DNA from: Treponema bryantii
GTDB taxonomy: Bacteria > Spirochaetota > Spirochaetia > Treponematales > Treponemataceae
DNA: 64,000 nt
Assembly (NCBI RefSeq): GCF_900113965.1
Contig: NZ_FORI01000004.1
Coordinates: 124,001-188,000, forward strand
Direction: 5' to 3'
Below the pieces are notes generated by a model. The model saw only the letters and a list, made by a program, of their open reading frames with translations. It was not told where the DNA came from and searched no databases. Positions 24,750-34,006 of this stretch are shown here, one piece after another (the first letter of the stretch is position 1; each line of letters opens with the position of its first letter). The translations under genes and the position numbers were made by a program.

Positions 24750-25304
24750 TTATTCACCATCATGATTTGCATTGTGGAATTTCTGCTGATACTTTTTAAG
24801 CATAGCAACAGCGTTTCTCTTTCCGTTGTAAACAAAACCGCCGTTCCAATATTCCAATGCAGCAAACAAAGCGTTACCACCGTCCTGGCTGTCTGATTCT
24901 TTAGTTCTGAATGAAACGTAGTTTGACAGCTCCATAAAATCATTGTTGTGGAGACACTCAAGACGCTTTTTATTGAACTCATTCCACTTTTCGAGATCCT
25001 GGAATCCTTCTCCTTCGTCCTGTACGATAATGTGTGCGTGTGTTGGGCTGAATGAATACCAAACAGTTACCTTCTTGTTGATATCACAGTGATTACCATG
25101 CTTAACAGCGTTCTTGATTACCTCACTAATCTGCTGTTCAAGAAGATTCAGCTCTTTAATTTCAGTAGGTGCTGACTGAACAATCAGCAATGTAAAATAA
25201 CGAATCTGTCTGAAGTCAGAAGGGAATTCCTTCTTCAGCATATTGGTTTTATCAAACAATGGGTCATTCTCATCCGATCTGAGTTCTTTTAATTCTTGAA
25301 CCAT
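24750..25304 (-). CDS. RsbW-like anti-sigma kinase / HATPase
   Basis: A 184-residue protein. The N-terminal half has LEQQISEVIKNAVKHGNH, the N box of GHKL ATPases; VQDEGEGFQDL is the G1 box and SQDGGNALFAALEY the G2-like region. By family, RsbW kinases phosphorylate a STAS antagonist and hold a sigma factor or other client. The start has AGGAGG 6 nt ahead. The STAS gene lies 60 bp upstream on the same strand, so the two are a kinase-substrate pair. No sigma factor is encoded here, so the client is unknown. Confidence 0.85.
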   Translation of the reverse strand: MVQELKELRSDENDPLFDKTNMLKKEFPSDFRQIRYFTLLIVQSAPTEIKELNLLEQQISEVIKNAVKHGNHCDINKKVTVWYSFSPTHAHIIVQDEGEGFQDLEKWNEFNKKRLECLHNNDFMELSNYVSFRTKESDSQDGGNALFAALEYWNGGFVYNGKRNAVAMLKKYQQKFHNANHDGE

Positions 25305-25364
25305 CTCAGTTCCTCCTGCAGTTATTCACTTAATTAAATAATTGAATATTTTTTAATAAATGAA

Positions 25365-25703
25365 TTATTCTTTTACCATCAAAAGGGCTTCTTCAATACT
25401 GTTTGCAATAGGGAAGTAACCCATAAGCTTAGTAAGTTCAATTACCTTTTTAACAGAACCGTGAATATTTGCAATTGCAAGATTCAGATTCATCTTTTTG
25501 ATAGTAGAACAGATATAAATGAGCGCACCAATTCCAGATGAGTCGATGTAGTCTACCTGTTCAAGGTTGATGACGAAGTTCTTTACATTCTTTTCGAGCA
25601 TTTTCATAACCAGCTCTTTAAGCTTGTATGAATTGTAAAGATCCATCTCACCGGTTACGTCAATGATGTAGACATCACCATTTTTTCGTATTTTAAGTTC
25701 CAT
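25365..25703 (-). CDS. STAS-domain anti-sigma factor antagonist
   Basis: A 112-residue single STAS domain. The phosphorylation site YIDSSGIGALIY holds the conserved Ser (S57 or S58). When unphosphorylated, such proteins bind the RsbW-type kinase. The start ATG is 8 nt after AAGGAG. It lies between the PP2C phosphatase (29 bp) and the kinase, giving the classical order of a partner-switching operon. Confidence 0.92.
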   Translation of the reverse strand: MELKIRKNGDVYIIDVTGEMDLYNSYKLKELVMKMLEKNVKNFVINLEQVDYIDSSGIGALIYICSTIKKMNLNLAIANIHGSVKKVIELTKLMGYFPIANSIEEALLMVKE

Positions 25704-25732
25704 AACGAATCTCCTTTTAAATTCCTATTAAA

Positions 25733-27406
25733 TTATTGTATTTTAATAACCAAAAGGCTCTGATCATCATACTGCTGTGCAGTACCACAATATTTTTTCA
25801 AATCGTCTTTTACGCGGTTTGAAATATCTTTTGCTGCAGCACCGGCATTCTTTACAATAACCTTCTTAAGATTCTCAATAGAATATTGTACACCATTTTC
25901 ATTGAGAGATTCAAGTAAGCCGTCGGTACATGTAGCTATAATATCACCTGAGTTAAGTTTAAGTGGAAGATTTGTGAAAACTGTATCTTTAGCAACACCC
26001 ATTGGTTCGCTTGGTACAGAAATCTGCTTAATTGTTCCTTCTGAAGCTGAATAGTGGAATACTGGGTTATTACCACAAGTACTTATTTCTGCTTCTTTAG
26101 TTGTAGCATCATAATTAATAAGTGCAATACTAGCAAAGTGGTCAATTTTTGAGCTTTCAAGACAAATGCCTCTGTTTGCCCAAGACATAATTGTTGATGC
26201 AGACTGTGCTGTATGAACTGCAAGGCGGAGAATTGCACGAATCATAATCATTACGATAAGTGAGTTCATGCCTTTTCCGGCAATATCAGCCATAACAAAT
26301 GAAATGCGGTCTTTTCTTGAAACAAGAATATCATAATAGTCACCGCAGACATTTTCTGCAGGCAATGAATAACAGCCGATTGAAAGTCCTGGAATAACAG
26401 GAAGTTTTGCAGGAAGCATATCCTTCTGATACTTAGAAGCGATACTACCACCCTTATTCAATTCTGTGTGTTCTGCATAATCAAGGAAGCTGTAAAGCGG
26501 TTTAATAGCTGTTGATACAGATTCTGCAAGCATAACAGCAATATCAAAATCATCTTTTGTGAACTTTTCGCTTTCTGGTTTACGCGCAAGACCAACAAGT
26601 CCGACAACTGAATCAACCTGTTTAATTGGTGCGAAGATGTAGCTTCCACAACGGAGGAACTCTTCTGGTCCATTCTGATAAACACGTGGGTCTTTTACAG
26701 AGTCTGTAATAAGAACTGGCTGACCTTCTGTGAAAATCTGTCCGAAGATGTTGTCCTGAAGTGGGAACTGAGCGAAACGAAGGTTTGTTTCAACACGAAT
26801 TGGCTTGTGAGGAAGATCTTCCGGAAGTTTATATGGAGGAGGGAAAGCTCCCTTAAATGATTTTACGGCAAGAGTATTATCATAATCATCTGCAATAAGG
26901 AAAATACAACCATCTGCTTTTACCTTTTCTGTCATAAGGTCGTTACAGTATTCAAGGAAGTTTTCCATACTGTTGTTATTTGTAAAGAATGTTGAAAGTT
27001 TAGCAATAAGATTGCGGTTAATTTCAATATACTTCTGATTTTTCTCTTCAATCTGCTGAATAACAGCTCTGTTTACCATATCATTGTCGCGAGATGCATT
27101 GATTTCAGCAGCCTTCTTTGCAGCTTTTTTCTCTTCAATTTTCTGAGGGTTAATAAATGCTTTAATAATCAGATAAGGAAGAAGAATAAGTTCTGATAAT
27201 ATGATTGTGAATACAATATATGAGTAAAAGCCTTTGAATGTACTGTAAATTAAGCCCAGTAACATGATTCCTGTTGAAATAAGGAATATGAGACTGATCT
27301 TCGCCTTGTTTCTTAGCTTAATAACCAGAAGAAAGATGAAAAGCAGGGCACTAATTCCAGCAGCAATGTAGAGCGGTACATTTATAAATGAATCAATGGT
27401 AAACAA
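25733..27406 (-). CDS. GAF-PP2C (RsbU-type) serine phosphatase with membrane anchor
   Basis: A 557-residue protein. Three or so N-terminal membrane helices (about 12-80) are followed by a coiled coil, a GAF-type sensor domain (about 150-290, with KADGCIFLIADDYDN and FAPIKQVDSVVGLVGLAR) and a PP2C domain (AENVCGDYYDILVS, MADIAGKGMNSL, STCGNNPVFHY, CTDGLLESL). It should dephosphorylate the neighbouring STAS protein. The start is TTG 6 nt after AGGAG; a perfect 19-bp palindrome lies just upstream and may be regulatory. Confidence 0.88.
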   Translation of the reverse strand: MFTIDSFINVPLYIAAGISALLFIFLLVIKLRNKAKISLIFLISTGIMLLGLIYSTFKGFYSYIVFTIILSELILLPYLIIKAFINPQKIEEKKAAKKAAEINASRDNDMVNRAVIQQIEEKNQKYIEINRNLIAKLSTFFTNNNSMENFLEYCNDLMTEKVKADGCIFLIADDYDNTLAVKSFKGAFPPPYKLPEDLPHKPIRVETNLRFAQFPLQDNIFGQIFTEGQPVLITDSVKDPRVYQNGPEEFLRCGSYIFAPIKQVDSVVGLVGLARKPESEKFTKDDFDIAVMLAESVSTAIKPLYSFLDYAEHTELNKGGSIASKYQKDMLPAKLPVIPGLSIGCYSLPAENVCGDYYDILVSRKDRISFVMADIAGKGMNSLIVMIMIRAILRLAVHTAQSASTIMSWANRGICLESSKIDHFASIALINYDATTKEAEISTCGNNPVFHYSASEGTIKQISVPSEPMGVAKDTVFTNLPLKLNSGDIIATCTDGLLESLNENGVQYSIENLKKVIVKNAGAAAKDISNRVKDDLKKYCGTAQQYDDQSLLVIKIQ

Positions 27407-27421
27407 AATTTTCTCCTAACA

Positions 27422-27440
27422 AATATAGTATTACTATATT
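27422..27440. promoter_or_regulatory. Perfect 19-bp palindrome upstream of the GAF-PP2C operon
   Basis: AATATAGTA-T-TACTATATT, starting 16 bp upstream of the start codon and adjacent to the ribosome-binding site. Candidate operator. A second inverted repeat, GTCGTCA/TGACGAC, occurs at 27478-27518. Confidence 0.5.
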
Positions 27441-27541
27441 ATCGGCATTATCTTAGATTTTAGCATTGAAATTTTTAGTCGTCAAGGAATAAGTTTGCTC
27501 TAAACCTCCCCTGACGACAACATTAAGAAACTTCCCTTAGC

Positions 27542-28477
27542 CTAAAGTGGCTCATTTACAGAATCTGTCATAGCACGGCGTAAGATTATGCATTTAATTC
27601 TGTTGAGGAAGCGTTTTGCTATAGGAATTTTATATTTTTTCTTGAAATCTATTACGGCGGCGTCCATTGGAATATCGTCGCCGAATTTTTTCTTCAAATC
27701 ATCCCAATATCGCACTGTCCATACATAAAGGTCTCCAAGGGTACGGCCCGGAAAGTCTCTTAATATGTATTTTTCGCGGATAATTGATGCGAGAGGGAAA
27801 TAAACATTAAAGAACCATGATTTTACAGCTTCTTCCATAGTAACTTCAGTTGCCTTATCCTGATTCATATAATATTTATGAGTAAGAATATGGTTATAAA
27901 TTACATCGTAACGGCCGGCGCTTGAGAAATCGAGACACCAGTAATCTGTAATATCACCAAAGTTTGTTTCGCTATAGAAAACTCTTTTTTCGTAGTTGAT
28001 AATCTGTTTCTGGATTTCTTTTAGAGATTCTGCCTTCTTAAGCTTAATTTCGCTTTGAAGTGATACTACCTCTGCATCGATAAACTCTGTTCCTCTGGCT
28101 TTTGCAACTGAAACACGGTGGTTTCCGTCTCTTACAAAGTAAAGTCCTGCAATTTCATATACTTTGATAGGAGGAAGTGTAATATCGTTTAAGGCTGCTT
28201 CATCTACATGCTGCCAGCGGTTTTTGAGGTGTGTGCTTTTAGGGAAGAAGTGGTTATCAAAATCATTATAACGGCCTTCGCTTCCAATGATTTTATCTAT
28301 AGGGATAACCTTCATTCCAACATAAGTTTCTGCACTTGATTTAATCATCTGCTTTACATCATTTAATGAGATAAGATTTGCTTCTTCTGGAGAAAGCAGA
28401 TGCTGAATTTCATTTATAAAGGCTTTAGTATGTGCTTTGTTAAAATCTTCTTCTGATTTTGCTCTTGAAAAATTCAT
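27542..28477 (-). CDS. ParB-domain-like protein, role unknown
   Basis: A 311-residue protein with a ParB N-terminal-like fold: VIPIDKIIGSEGRYNDFD, then LPPIKVYEIAGLYFVRDGNHRVSVAKARG. The DGNHR box corresponds to the ParB nucleotide-binding motif. The C-terminal part has no HTH that I can see. It is followed by metallophosphoesterase and TPR genes in the same order and strand (gap 1 bp), which suggests one operon. Transcription or replication roles are sometimes assigned to such proteins; here it is unknown. Confidence 0.6.
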   Translation of the reverse strand: MNFSRAKSEEDFNKAHTKAFINEIQHLLSPEEANLISLNDVKQMIKSSAETYVGMKVIPIDKIIGSEGRYNDFDNHFFPKSTHLKNRWQHVDEAALNDITLPPIKVYEIAGLYFVRDGNHRVSVAKARGTEFIDAEVVSLQSEIKLKKAESLKEIQKQIINYEKRVFYSETNFGDITDYWCLDFSSAGRYDVIYNHILTHKYYMNQDKATEVTMEEAVKSWFFNVYFPLASIIREKYILRDFPGRTLGDLYVWTVRYWDDLKKKFGDDIPMDAAVIDFKKKYKIPIAKRFLNRIKCIILRRAMTDSVNEPL

Positions 28478-28478
28478 G

Positions 28479-29210
28479 TTAGTAGTCCTTCTTTTCTGTA
28501 GTTTTCATTGGCAGTTCAATTACATAATGTGCATATGCATTAACTACGGTTGAATCGTAATATTGACCTATGCGTTCTTCACGTAAATCATAAAGATGAA
28601 TGTGTCCATGTACCATATAAGTTGGTTTGAAACGTTCCAGAAACCAATTATAACATTCGAATCCAAGATGGCATGGGTCTTCATGATCATGAATGTGGCG
28701 TGGCGAAGCATGGGTCATAAAAATATCAAGATATCGACCATACTTTATTTTATTGTAAATCAATCTAGGAACCATTTTCAGAAGTTTGAACTTCATCTGT
28801 GAGTCTGTAAACTGACATAGACCATTGTTATAGCGTACAGTGCCTGAAGCACCTGCAATTAGAAGCGGTGTCTTCATACCTGTTTCCGGGTCTTCAAAAG
28901 TAAGGTTTTCGTTAATAAAAGACTTAAAACCGAGATAGGTTGCTCCGTGTCCGTGAAATCCCTGGTCAAAATTTCTGTTAAAATGGGAATTTTCCATTCG
29001 GCTTTCTTTATGGTAAAGATGATATTCTTTAAGATCGTGGTTTCCGAAGACAAAATAAGTAGGCTTATTAAATACGGATACTATAAAGTCTATGTAGTCC
29101 ATTGGGAGGTCTCCGGCACAAAGAATTAAATCAATGTCCGAAAAAACTTCCTTTACATTCTGATTGTAAATAAGAGGGTCTACATAATCGGAAACACATA
29201 AAATTTTCAT
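28479..29210 (-). CDS. Calcineurin-like metallophosphoesterase
   Basis: A 243-residue phosphoesterase. The metal-binding motifs are visible: D-x-V near the start, LCAGDLPMDY, VFGNHD, MTHASPRH and VHGHIHLY. It hydrolyses a phosphoester; the substrate is not known. It starts at the stop codon of the TPR-Mrr gene (one-base overlap at 29210), and the ParB-like gene follows after 1 bp. The compact order suggests a conserved functional unit. Confidence 0.85.
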   Translation of the reverse strand: MKILCVSDYVDPLIYNQNVKEVFSDIDLILCAGDLPMDYIDFIVSVFNKPTYFVFGNHDLKEYHLYHKESRMENSHFNRNFDQGFHGHGATYLGFKSFINENLTFEDPETGMKTPLLIAGASGTVRYNNGLCQFTDSQMKFKLLKMVPRLIYNKIKYGRYLDIFMTHASPRHIHDHEDPCHLGFECYNWFLERFKPTYMVHGHIHLYDLREERIGQYYDSTVVNAYAHYVIELPMKTTEKKDY

Positions 29211-30568
29211 TAAGCACCAGCTTTTGAAAGCAAAGCTTCCAGTTTCTGCTTGTCAATAAGCTCAATAGGTCTGTTTTCTGCATAGCGTTTTGCTGCAGTA
29301 TTGAAACCAGAGCTTGAGAAAAGGAAGGCTTTTACGCTGTTCATAGATTTCATTGTATCAAGTGATTCGTGAATCTGTGCTTCTTCAACTGGTTCTGGTT
29401 CACGATAGAATCTGATAAAGATAACCTGTTTACGAACAGACATCCATGATTCATCACTCTTATTAACAGCTGTAATCTGACATCCCCATTTTTTCTGGTC
29501 GCAGGTAAGAACCTGAAGACTCATCCCTTTTATTGTTGCATTGCGGCAGATAATAGGGAACTCTTCGTTACTGCAGGTAAGGTAATCTTTAAGATAATCG
29601 TTTGCCTGAAGGTCTTTATATTCAGAAAGTTTTGCAGAAACATCGCGGAAACCTTTGTTTCTCTTGTAAATCATTTCCCACTGCTCAATAGCCTTGTCAA
29701 TTTTGCGGCTTTTTTCATAGCAGGCAGCAAGGAAGTATCTTGCATAAAGTGTTTCCTGAAGAGAGTTTTCTTTATCAAGTTCAATTGCTCTCTGGAAATC
29801 TACAATGGCATTATCATTTCTTCCGGCGATCATATAGCATGAACCGTGTTCAATAATAGCTTTCTGTTTTACTTCTGGATCACGCTGTGCTTTTTCAAAG
29901 GCTTTAATGGCTCCCTGAAGGTCTTTTGCATCTTTCAGAATCTTTCCAAGGTAATAATATGAGGAATAGGTTTCAGGACTGAGTTTAATGGCCATATCAA
30001 TTTCTTTTTTAGCTTCATTAAACTGCTTTGTACGGTAGAGCATAAGTCCAATTTCTGCATGGGCTTTTGCATGTTTTTTATCGAGCATTGCACATTTCTG
30101 CATAAAACCAAGGGCTAAATCATAGCGGTTCTGCTGCTCGTAGATTCTACCAACCTGATAGAAGTTTTCTGCATTCTGTGGATCAAGCTTTGTAAGCAAA
30201 AGGAAGTTTTTAAGGGCTTCATTCTGCTGGTTATATTTCAAAAGAAGCTGTGAATATTCAGAACGGAAGGTTAATTCATTAATATCCTCTCCAAAAAGAG
30301 CATTGTCATTTACGTTCTTATATTCAATTACAGCAAGTTCTGTACGGTTTTCCTTTATATATGATTTTCCAAGATAATAGTGAGCAAGGTAATTCTTTGG
30401 ATCTTTTGCGAGAATCTGTTTTGCAATCTTAATTGCATTCTGTGTTTTGCCCTGTTTTAATAAACGGGGAATAGCATCCATCTTCTTTGGAGATACAAAA
30501 TTTTTTATTATAATGATAAGAAGTGATATGATTACGACTGCAAAAATAGCTATAATGATAATAAGCAT
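29210..30568 (-). CDS. Membrane-anchored TPR protein with Mrr-like C-terminal domain
   Basis: A 452-residue protein. One N-terminal membrane helix (LIIIIAIFAVVIISLLIIII) is followed by about eight TPR repeats (about 35-330). The last 110 residues (from EFPIICRNATIKGMSLQVL to FSSSGFNTAAKRYAENRPIELIDKQKLEAL) look like the restriction-endonuclease-like Mrr fold: the GFN-AK-YA-ELID-L ending is typical. The catalytic D-x-n-(E/Q)xK is not clear (CQITAVNKS), so it may be inactive. The best start is ATG at 30568, with GGAGTATCAA ahead; a longer ORF from 30652 has no ribosome-binding site. Confidence 0.7.
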   Translation of the reverse strand: MLIIIIAIFAVVIISLLIIIIKNFVSPKKMDAIPRLLKQGKTQNAIKIAKQILAKDPKNYLAHYYLGKSYIKENRTELAVIEYKNVNDNALFGEDINELTFRSEYSQLLLKYNQQNEALKNFLLLTKLDPQNAENFYQVGRIYEQQNRYDLALGFMQKCAMLDKKHAKAHAEIGLMLYRTKQFNEAKKEIDMAIKLSPETYSSYYYLGKILKDAKDLQGAIKAFEKAQRDPEVKQKAIIEHGSCYMIAGRNDNAIVDFQRAIELDKENSLQETLYARYFLAACYEKSRKIDKAIEQWEMIYKRNKGFRDVSAKLSEYKDLQANDYLKDYLTCSNEEFPIICRNATIKGMSLQVLTCDQKKWGCQITAVNKSDESWMSVRKQVIFIRFYREPEPVEEAQIHESLDTMKSMNSVKAFLFSSSGFNTAAKRYAENRPIELIDKQKLEALLSKAGA

Positions 30569-30669
30569 TTGATACTCCGAATTTTGAAAGCAGATTAAGT
30601 CTTTCCAGAATCTCTCGATAATAAGAGTATTAAATTTATGTCGATATGTCAAACACGAAGGTATAATAT

Positions 30670-31884
30670 ATGAAAATTAAATTGAAGGGATTTTTAATCA
30701 TTTTATTGATTTTTGCAGGTTCATCTCTTTATTCCCAGATTTCCTCTGTTACTAATTCGGGGCTTTCCAGAGGAGAAACTCTTTTTAAGGAAAATAACGC
30801 AAAAGACGCTGTTCAGGTTCTTGAATACGAAATAATAAACGGTCAGATTTCAGAAAATACCTATAACTTTCTTGGTTTGGGGTATTATCAGCTTGGCGAA
30901 TATGATAAATCTCTGGATGCCTTTAAAAGAGGCTTAAAGGCTCAGCCAGATAATGCAAAACTTCTTTCATATAATATGGGTAATACTTATTATGCCCTAA
31001 AGGATTATTCTTCTGCGGTAACCAGTTATTCAAATGCACTTAAGGCAGATCCTCTTTTTTATGATGCAATTTTGAACAGGGCAAATGCACTTTTGATGAG
31101 CGGACAGCTTGTAAGTGCAAAAGATGAATATTCTGATTTTATTACAAAGGCGCCAGATAATCCTCAGAGAGAACGCATTGAACTTTTGATTAAAGCGCTT
31201 GAAGAAGAAATTGCAAGAAGAGAAGAAGAAGCAAGACTTCTTGCAGAACAGAATAAAGCTCAGTGGGAAGAGTATGATGGAAATCTTAATGAAAAGAAAA
31301 AAGATTCCTTTACTCCAGACTGGGAACAGATTGAAAGAGATCTTGCAGACGGAAAGGCTGTAAATGAAAATCCTGAATGGGAGAGAATTAACGGGGAATC
31401 TCCAGAGCCTGTAGCAGATGCTTCAGTTATGCAGAAGGTTGATGAAACAAATGATAAAACAGAGGGCTCTGCATATTGGGAAGAGTTTGAACACGAAAAT
31501 AATACTTCTTTTGCATTTGCAGAAGAACAGATAACAGATGAACAGGACTGGCTTACTTTCAGCGATGAAGAACTTGATGAAATGAAGGAACTGGAAAAGC
31601 AGTCTCGCGAAGAGCATGAAAAGTGGCTTGAAAACGAACGCAGGCGTGCTGAAGAACTTGCAAGAAATGAAGCTTTGACAAGACAGAAACAGCAGGAGCA
31701 GGCTCTTGAAGAAGAAAGAAGACTTAGAGAACAGCTGCTTGAAGAAATGAGAAAATCAGAAGATGACAGAAGAAAAAAGCTTCTTGAAGATGTTGCAAAT
31801 TCGCTTCAGGGAAGTGACTCTACTAATTTGACCTCTGGCGCGGAAGATTTAATCGACTACGATCTGGAAGGAGAGCTTGATTAA
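30670..31884 (+). CDS. Secreted TPR protein with charged coiled-coil tail
   Basis: A 404-residue protein with a signal peptide (KGFLIILLIFAGSSLYS), three or four TPR units (about 25-165, e.g. NFLGLGYYQLGEYDKSLDAF), and a long acidic/Glu-rich region ending in a coiled coil rich in EER and EARL. It is likely a periplasmic scaffold. A GAAGG ribosome-binding site precedes the ATG. The next TPR gene starts 1 bp after its stop, so they form an operon. I cannot name a specific function. Confidence 0.75.
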   Translation: MKIKLKGFLIILLIFAGSSLYSQISSVTNSGLSRGETLFKENNAKDAVQVLEYEIINGQISENTYNFLGLGYYQLGEYDKSLDAFKRGLKAQPDNAKLLSYNMGNTYYALKDYSSAVTSYSNALKADPLFYDAILNRANALLMSGQLVSAKDEYSDFITKAPDNPQRERIELLIKALEEEIARREEEARLLAEQNKAQWEEYDGNLNEKKKDSFTPDWEQIERDLADGKAVNENPEWERINGESPEPVADASVMQKVDETNDKTEGSAYWEEFEHENNTSFAFAEEQITDEQDWLTFSDEELDEMKELEKQSREEHEKWLENERRRAEELARNEALTRQKQQEQALEEERRLREQLLEEMRKSEDDRRKKLLEDVANSLQGSDSTNLTSGAEDLIDYDLEGELD

Positions 31885-31885
31885 T

Positions 31886-34006
31886 ATGAAACTCAAATTC
31901 TGGAAGGACTTATCTAAAGAACAGAAAGAAAAGATCTTAAAAAGAGTATGCGCAGGCGCGGCTGTTATTTTTGTTGTAATTCTTCTTCTTTTATTGATGA
32001 AGTGTGAAGGCTGCAGTTCTGCAAGCAGACGTAAGATCCGTGATTTTTCAGATGGGCGCGGTCATTCATATGGAGAAAAACTTAATGGCGCGGAGCTTTT
32101 TGATAATGAATATGGTGAAGGCGAGGAAGATTTAGAACGTTTAGATTCAGAAGCCGAAGCTGCAGAAAAAGCTCGTAAGGCAGAAGAAGAAGCAAAGCTC
32201 GCGGAAGAAGAAAGAGCCAGACTTGCCGAACAAGAAAAACTTGCAGCAGAAAAGGAAGCTGCGGAACAGGCAAGAAAAGCAGAGGAATTAAAGAAAACAG
32301 AAAACGCAAAAAAAGCGGATGAAGCTAAAAAAGCCGAGGCTGCAAAAGAAGCATCTGAAAAAGCCAAGAAGGCAGAAGCAAAAAAAGCCGCAGAAGAAGA
32401 AAAGAAGCGTAAAGCCGAAGAAGAGAAAAAACGTAAAGCTGAAGAAGCAGCTAAAAAAGCAGAGGAAGCAGCCCGTAAGGAAAAAGAAGCGGCTGCGCGA
32501 AAGGCAGAAGAAGCTGCACGTAAAAAAGCAGAAGAAGATAAAAAGAAAGCTGAAGTAGAAGCTCAGAAAAAGAAAGAAGCAGAGGAAGCAGCCCGCAAAG
32601 CAGAAGCCGCTCGTAAAGCCGAAGAAGAAAAAGCTGCCGCAGAGTCAAAGAAGACTGCTCAAAATTCTAATGATCAAAAATTAATTGCCAAGCTTGATGA
32701 AATCGCAAAAAAACTGAGTCAGGCAACTTCAGATTCGGAAAAGCAGAAACTTCTGGATGAAGGTGTTGCTCTTGCAGCCCAGCTTGCCGAAAGCGGAAAA
32801 GACAGTGACGCTTCTCACTATATTCTTGCTCAGGATGCACAAAAAAGAAAAGATTACTATACGGCCTTAAGCGAGCTTGAAAAAGCAATAGCACTCAACG
32901 AATCAAATTATCTTTATCATTATGATATTGGTAAACTTCAGTACCTTTTGAGAAGATATTCAGATGCAAAAAGTTCTTTTATTCGTTCCTGCGAATTAAA
33001 TGATAAGTTTTCTCCTAGTGTTTATAACCTTGGACTTACTTATGTAAAACTGAATGATGAAAACAGCGCACTTACCTCATTCAAAAAATCTGTAGCAATA
33101 AATCCTGAATATGAAAAAGGCTATATTGAACAGGCCCGCGTTTATAACCGTCTTGGAAAACTAGCTGAATGTGTAAAAGCCTATGACACTCTGATAAAAT
33201 TATTCCCGGACAATAATGCTGCTATAATGGAACTTGGTTCAGTTTATTATCAGTATGGAAAATATGAAGAATCAGAAGCTCAGTATAAAAAGGTATTAGG
33301 AGTGCTTCCAAAGAGCGAAGAAAAAACTCTTACTGCCTATAATCTTTCAAAAGTTTTATATGATGATGTAAAATATTCTGAAGCTTCTTACTATGGCCGC
33401 ATTGCATACGATGAAAAAGATTTTCTTATGAATGATGTTCAGCAGGCAAATATCGTTTATAACTTTGCCTTGATTCAGGAAAAGAATAATAAGGATGAAG
33501 AAGCAAAGCGTTTATATAATGAGGCCTTAAAATTAAATCCTTCACATGTTAAATCAAAAATCAATCTTAGTGCATTATATATGGCAGGAGAAAATACAAA
33601 TGCAGACAAAGCGCTTGAACTTCTGCTTGATGCCTATAAAACAGATAAAAATGATTTCAGCGTAAACAACAATCTTGGAACTGCATATATGCTTAAAGAA
33701 GATTATTCGTCTGCTGAAAAATATTATGAAGCAGCACTCAGTATCAAAAAAGATGATGAAGATGCTCTCTTAAACCTAGCTAATGCGCAGGCTAAATCTG
33801 GAAAACTCAACGAAGCTATAGAAAATTTTAAGAAAGTAACTGCAATGGATTCTGAAAATCTTGAAGCTTATGTTGGTCTTGCAAAGGTTCAGATTCAGAC
33901 TGGGGATGCAACAGGTGCTTACAAAAATCTGATTTATGTAAAAAATAAAAATCCTGATTTTAGAAAAGCAGAAGTTGCAAGTCTTATTGCGGTTCTCAGC
34001 GACTAG
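31886..34006 (+). CDS. TolA-like Lys/Ala/Glu coiled-coil plus TPR protein
   Basis: A 706-residue protein. One membrane helix near 14-34 (AGAAVIFVVILLLLLMKC) is followed by a very low-complexity KAEE/KKAEEAARKA region (about 85-250) like that of TolA, then about nine TPR repeats (about 285-705). It could span the periplasm or hold envelope complexes (inference). I start it at ATG 31886; an in-frame TTG is at 31877. It lies 1 bp after the stop of the preceding TPR gene and its end overlaps the convergent mutL by 4 bp. The purine-rich strand makes several long antisense ORFs, which are shadows. Confidence 0.75.
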   Translation: MKLKFWKDLSKEQKEKILKRVCAGAAVIFVVILLLLLMKCEGCSSASRRKIRDFSDGRGHSYGEKLNGAELFDNEYGEGEEDLERLDSEAEAAEKARKAEEEAKLAEEERARLAEQEKLAAEKEAAEQARKAEELKKTENAKKADEAKKAEAAKEASEKAKKAEAKKAAEEEKKRKAEEEKKRKAEEAAKKAEEAARKEKEAAARKAEEAARKKAEEDKKKAEVEAQKKKEAEEAARKAEAARKAEEEKAAAESKKTAQNSNDQKLIAKLDEIAKKLSQATSDSEKQKLLDEGVALAAQLAESGKDSDASHYILAQDAQKRKDYYTALSELEKAIALNESNYLYHYDIGKLQYLLRRYSDAKSSFIRSCELNDKFSPSVYNLGLTYVKLNDENSALTSFKKSVAINPEYEKGYIEQARVYNRLGKLAECVKAYDTLIKLFPDNNAAIMELGSVYYQYGKYEESEAQYKKVLGVLPKSEEKTLTAYNLSKVLYDDVKYSEASYYGRIAYDEKDFLMNDVQQANIVYNFALIQEKNNKDEEAKRLYNEALKLNPSHVKSKINLSALYMAGENTNADKALELLLDAYKTDKNDFSVNNNLGTAYMLKEDYSSAEKYYEAALSIKKDDEDALLNLANAQAKSGKLNEAIENFKKVTAMDSENLEAYVGLAKVQIQTGDATGAYKNLIYVKNKNPDFRKAEVASLIAVLSD

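Noticed and set aside
30569-30652. Upstream extension of the TPR-Mrr gene
   Set aside because: The longer start has no ribosome-binding site; GGAGTATCAA before the ATG at 30568 is a better match and places the membrane helix at the N-terminus.
32062-32648. Several Leu/Ser/Phe-rich minus-strand ORFs in the TolA-like gene
   Set aside because: They arise from the purine-rich KAEE repeat on the other strand.
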